NCBI GenBank assembly: GCA_017465845.1
Contig: JAFTVH010000100.1
Coordinates: 1-64,000 of the forward strand
DNA: 64,000 nucleotides
Direction: 5' to 3'
DNA from: Lachnospiraceae bacterium
GTDB taxonomy: Bacteria; Bacillota; Clostridia; Lachnospirales; Lachnospiraceae
Positions 61,307-64,000 of the stretch are shown here, one piece after another (position 1 is the stretch's first letter; every line of letters starts with the position of its first letter). A program made the translations under genes and the position numbers. The notes under the pieces are model-generated. The model made no database searches. It was not told the origin of the DNA and saw nothing but the letters and a program-made list of their open reading frames with translations.

Positions 61307-62932
61307 TCACGATTTACGAATGCGTCGTAAGAAAAAGGAGATTCGTTCCAGGACACGGTTGATTCCCCATGCGGCGTACGGCATGAGAAGCAGAGAATAA
61401 GGAAGGATATAGCGGGCGTTGGCTTCCCAGATCATATGGAAGAGAAAGCCGCCAATCACACCAATCAGGCACAGATATACAGGAAGCTGGCTGAAGTATG
61501 GCCGGCTTCCTTTTTTTCTACGATTGGATACCAGCGCACTGATGCAGAAAGCAGCGCTGCCGAGGTAGAGAAGGTTCTGAAACTGGTTGCAGAAGCTGAT
61601 ATAGTAGCTGCTGTATTCGCCTTCATATAATTTTACGAAGAAATCCCGACGGCCGCCAAAAGTAGCCAGAGTAGCCTGGCGGGAGGCGTAAGTACCGTCG
61701 CCCCACTGGGAGAGGTACTTGTTCCGGTAAAAGTTAACTGCGTATCCGGGATTTTGCTTAAAATAGGAAAGTCTTTCCTCAATAGCCTGTTTGCTGAGTT
61801 CATTGGTAGCCTGGGTATCCATACCGGTTTCACGGTAGGTGTTGAAATTAAATCCATTATACCAGCCTTCTGCGCGGGACGATTCCTGCATGCCCATGGC
61901 AAAATAGGACATGGGCGGAACACCGGATAACAGCTCATTGCCGGAGCGGTACTCATAATAGGAAGTGATGGCCGGTAGAACAGCTGTGGCTGCAAGGAGA
62001 TAGCAGACAGTCAGAAGTGCCAGCTTTGGCTGCCTGCGGCGCAGTGCTTCCAGGGCAGTGACAAGAATAACGGCTATCATCAGAATTAGTGTGTTTTTGC
62101 GCAGAGCCATACTGCCGGTAAAGCTAAGGATGCTGAGCAGGGCAAGGCAGATGCGGCTTGCTTGGGAGAGGCATTCTCCGTCAGATGATTGCTCGGTAGA
62201 CGATCCGTGGAGCAGCTTCAAAAGTGCCCACAACCCAATGCTGAACAGTGCAAACGAGGGAATTTCCCCGTATACGAACGAGGTATACATTGCCATTGGC
62301 AGATTGAACAGTGCCATCATCAAATATGCAGTGACGGTTCTTTCTTCATGAAATAACAGCCGGACTGTCTTTGCCTGAAACAGAATGATCAGGCATGCCC
62401 AGCCGACGTTAATGCATTTTAAGATATGATAAGCCGGAAGGCTTACGGGTAGCAGATTCCAAAGCCGGATGAGAATCTCATAATAGGCTACCAGTCCCAT
62501 TTGCTGTGGATAATAGGAAAGGTATGAATCTGTGGCGTGGATGACATCAATATTTCCGGAGGCCAGCTGTTCGGCAGCAGAATATACAGAATAGCTGTCG
62601 GCAGCAGGGGCGGTTTTACTGAAAAGGACCAGAAGTAGTCCGGCGAAAACGTACCAGCAAAGAACCAGACACATCAGGATACGATTCCTCTTCTCAGGGT
62701 TGCGTGAGACCCATTTCCAGATCAGGAAAATGGCAAGCAACAGGACCGTAGCTCCGCTCATGGTAAAGATAAGATTGTCCCATTTCGTGAGAACCTGCTG
62801 AGTCTCCATGTTTTGAGCATAGCAGGTAAGGAATAAGGCACTGACTGCAAACAGGCATACCAGGAGGGTACCCACTGTTTTTACTACCCATAATGCAAGA
62901 TTACAGATGCGGTTGATAGTTGTCTGTATCAT
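61307..62932 (-). CDS. GT-C-like (GT39-type) polytopic membrane protein
   Basis: The 541-residue protein has about eleven membrane helices. A first external loop carries APAADSYSVYSAAEQLASG (about 108–126) and YLSYYPQQMGLVAYYEIL, the Asp and Tyr-Pro pattern seen in lipid-linked-sugar-dependent transferases of GT39-like families. A soluble stretch (about 340–420) contains an Asn/Tyr-rich segment near GWYNGFNFNTYRETG. Function is not established. It is transcribed toward the Dpm1-like pair, and its upstream region holds a strong palindrome. Confidence 0.75.
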   Translation of the reverse strand: MIQTTINRICNLALWVVKTVGTLLVCLFAVSALFLTCYAQNMETQQVLTKWDNLIFTMSGATVLLLAIFLIWKWVSRNPEKRNRILMCLVLCWYVFAGLLLVLFSKTAPAADSYSVYSAAEQLASGNIDVIHATDSYLSYYPQQMGLVAYYEILIRLWNLLPVSLPAYHILKCINVGWACLIILFQAKTVRLLFHEERTVTAYLMMALFNLPMAMYTSFVYGEIPSFALFSIGLWALLKLLHGSSTEQSSDGECLSQASRICLALLSILSFTGSMALRKNTLILMIAVILVTALEALRRRQPKLALLTVCYLLAATAVLPAITSYYEYRSGNELLSGVPPMSYFAMGMQESSRAEGWYNGFNFNTYRETGMDTQATNELSKQAIEERLSYFKQNPGYAVNFYRNKYLSQWGDGTYASRQATLATFGGRRDFFVKLYEGEYSSYYISFCNQFQNLLYLGSAAFCISALVSNRRKKGSRPYFSQLPVYLCLIGVIGGFLFHMIWEANARYILPYSLLLMPYAAWGINRVLERISFFLRRIRKS

Positions 62933-62988
62933 ATCAAATCTCCAAAGAAGTTATTTTTACACGGGTTATCTGAACTATTATAACAGCA

Positions 62989-63019
62989 GTAACAGTTCAG
63001 ACGGGGTCTGAACTGTTAC
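62989..63019. repeat. Perfect 14-bp palindrome with three-base loop
   Basis: GTAACAGTTCAGAC (62989–63002), GGG, GTCTGAACTGTTAC (63006–63019) is a perfect inverted repeat. A third, partial copy (TGAACTATTATAAC) starts at 62971 and contains a minus-strand TATAAT. AACTGTTAC is the same core as at 61274 and 7607. Confidence 0.85.
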
Positions 63020-63060
63020 TAACAGCATACCATATTTTTCTATTGTACGTCCACCCTTAA

Positions 63061-63089
63061 TTGACAAGAAAATAGAAGTATGGGATAAT
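63061..63089 (+). promoter_or_regulatory. Strong predicted promoter
   Basis: TTGACA (63061–63066, perfect) and GATAAT (63084–63089, 5 of 6) are separated by 17 nt. The transcript would have about 410 nt before the next gene at 63506, with many potential stems. Confidence 0.75.
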
Positions 63090-63400
63090 AATAGTTGCAG
63101 TTCTAACAATGGACATATAGAAATAAATCTGTTTGAATTGCCCAAAAGTGATCTTCAAACAGATAGAAAATGCTGTTTGAATAAGATATTTGGACATATA
63201 TAGGCAGAAAAGCTTCGCTATGCCCAAGAATTGAGAAAATCCTGGGCATTTGAGACTAATTTTTTTTGTATATGTCCATCTTACGTGGTAATAGCATCAA
63301 ATTTCACGGAAAAGATAATCTGTTTGGACATTGGGAGCAAGTTTTTTTTGTATATATCCGAAGGCAGGACGAAACGGTTGCAAAATGGAACGATATGAAC

Positions 63401-63487
63401 CGCAAAGCGGCGGGAAGCGCCCCGGACTGCGGTCCAAAGCATATTCGATGTTTTGCGAATGGCGAGGGTGAAGCATAAACGCCGCTT
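63401..63487 (+). repeat. Dispersed intergenic repeat, copy 3, enclosed by 8-bp arms
   Basis: CGCAAAGCGGCGGGAAGC (63401–63418) and TTTTGCGAATGGCG (63451–63464) match the minus-strand element at 7607–7690. Outer arms AAGCGGCG and CGCCGCTT close a branched fold with internal stems GGAC/GTCC and ATTCG/CGAAT, ending just before the ribosome binding site of the next gene. Confidence 0.6.
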
Positions 63488-63505
63488 GGATACGGAGGCA
63501 AAATC

Positions 63506-64000
63506 ATGAGTAAAGTAAAAGGCTGTTTACTATTTTCCATCATCGGTTTTCTGGCAGTCTTGTGCACCACTTCGGTGCAGACACTGACTGAAACAGGCAA
63601 TATCGTGTGGACCTTACCCTTTACCGGGAAGCTTCTGATCATTAGTCTGCTTGCGGGAACGGCCGGCGGCAGCCTGCTTTATTATGCTTTCTGTGCAGCG
63701 GCGCGTCTCATGGAAAAGAGGGCAGTGAGGCTGAATCGGAGATGGAACAGACCGATTGTACACAGGAAACGTTTCTTCCTGTTGACCTGGCTTGCTATGT
63801 TCCTGTGCTGGTTCCCGGCATATCTGGCTTATTATCCTGCCATCTGCTCTTATGATATGACCATTCAGCTGGGGCAGATCACGGAACATGCTTATAATGA
63901 CCATCATCCTATTTTTCATACATTATTGATACAGGGATTTATGGAACTGGGGAGATGGCTCGGAAATGTAAATACCGGCATCGGACTTTATGCGCTAACC
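63506..64000 (+). CDS. DUF6020-like polytopic membrane protein (N-terminal part, runs off the window)
   Basis: The frame is open from the ATG to the window end (165 codons). GGAGG lies at 63494–63498. Hydrophobic segments occur at about 7–27, 41–62 and 91–112. The loop YYPAICSYDMTIQLGQITEH followed by AYNDHHPIFHTLLIQG (about 109–144) matches the DUF6020 pattern of an Asp in the first external loop and an HHP motif, again GT-C-like. It is the third such membrane protein in the right part of the window. The C-terminal part is not visible, so full length and function are unknown. Confidence 0.75.
   Translation, partial: MSKVKGCLLFSIIGFLAVLCTTSVQTLTETGNIVWTLPFTGKLLIISLLAGTAGGSLLYYAFCAAARLMEKRAVRLNRRWNRPIVHRKRFFLLTWLAMFLCWFPAYLAYYPAICSYDMTIQLGQITEHAYNDHHPIFHTLLIQGFMELGRWLGNVNTGIGLYALT

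Larger units (their letters stand above)
62933..63505. other. Structured intergenic region before the DUF6020-like gene
   Basis: No gene is supported in these 573 bp. They contain a 14-bp palindrome (62989–63019), a strong plus-strand promoter (63061–63089), three copies of TGGACATATA or its complement (63110–63119, 63191–63200, and 63269–63278 inverted), two T8 tracts each followed by GTATAT (63260 and 63342), several CTGTTTGAA/CAAACAG elements, and a dispersed repeat copy (63401–63475) enclosed by AAGCGGCG/CGCCGCTT (63405–63412 and 63480–63487). Confidence 0.6.

Noticed and set aside
63266..63478. 70-codon open frame upstream of the DUF6020-like gene
   Set aside because: It covers the dispersed repeat and its palindromes and has no clear ribosome site. 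It is explained by the repeat.

Overview
The window looks like a chromosomal segment of a Gram-positive, probably gut-dwelling clostridium, most likely Lachnospiraceae. I infer this from the moderate GC content, the strong AGGAGG-type ribosome binding sites, the recD2–comFC–cdaA–cdaR–glmM neighbourhood, a class-2 (long) LeuA, a Spo0A-type DNA-binding protein and lipoprotein/LTA-synthase-type surface genes. Genus cannot be fixed from the sequence alone.

Left part (1–23.2 kb): the window opens inside the 3' end of a group II intron that interrupts an unidentified gene. A class II Fic protein and a mazEF toxin–antitoxin pair with a clear palindromic operator follow. Then comes core chromosome: uvrB–uvrA behind a LexA-type SOS box, an mreB/mbl paralogue, and a probable operon recD2–comFC–two membrane proteins–cdaA–cdaR–glmM (helicase, competence-type PRTase, c-di-AMP synthesis and its regulator, amino-sugar precursor synthesis). 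After this lie an HPr-like phosphocarrier, leuA, a DUF3048 lipoprotein and a divergent-PAP2 protein on the minus strand, a GtrB-type glycosyltransferase, and a stand-alone Spo0A effector domain.

Middle part (23.4–53.3 kb): two convergent surface-glycan modules. The plus-strand module (23.4–40.5 kb) holds membrane proteins, a polyprenyl-phosphate sugar-1-phosphate transferase, a Wzz-like protein with a degenerate kinase-like tail, an EpsG-type polymerase, eight GT2/GT4-type glycosyltransferases, a membrane-bound sugar-nucleotide 4,6-dehydratase and an SDR epimerase/reductase. No Wzx-type flippase is visible. The minus-strand module (53.2 down to 40.5 kb) is an ABC-transporter-type glycan operon: Wzm, Wzt with a C-terminal glycan-binding-like domain, a 1,133-residue methyltransferase–coiled coil–GT2–GT4 protein resembling WsaE of Geobacillus S-layer glycan synthesis, three genes encoding four activities for GDP-D-glycero-D-manno-heptose (HddA, a fused HddC–GmhB, GmhA), an acyltransferase and an LTA-synthase-like phosphotransferase. 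I regard this operon as the most interesting content: a candidate heptose-containing, possibly methyl-capped surface glycan.

Right part (53.6–64 kb): a SWIM–SNF2 helicase whose predicted promoter is overlapped by a perfect 16-bp inverted repeat, a DUF6056-type membrane protein, a PseB-like dehydratase, two Dpm1-like glycosyltransferases, a GT-C-like membrane protein and the start of a DUF6020-like membrane protein. Together they suggest lipid-linked sugar transfer outside the membrane. Related palindromic intergenic repeats occur near 7.6, 61.3 and 63.4 kb, and a structured 570-bp intergenic region lies before the last gene.
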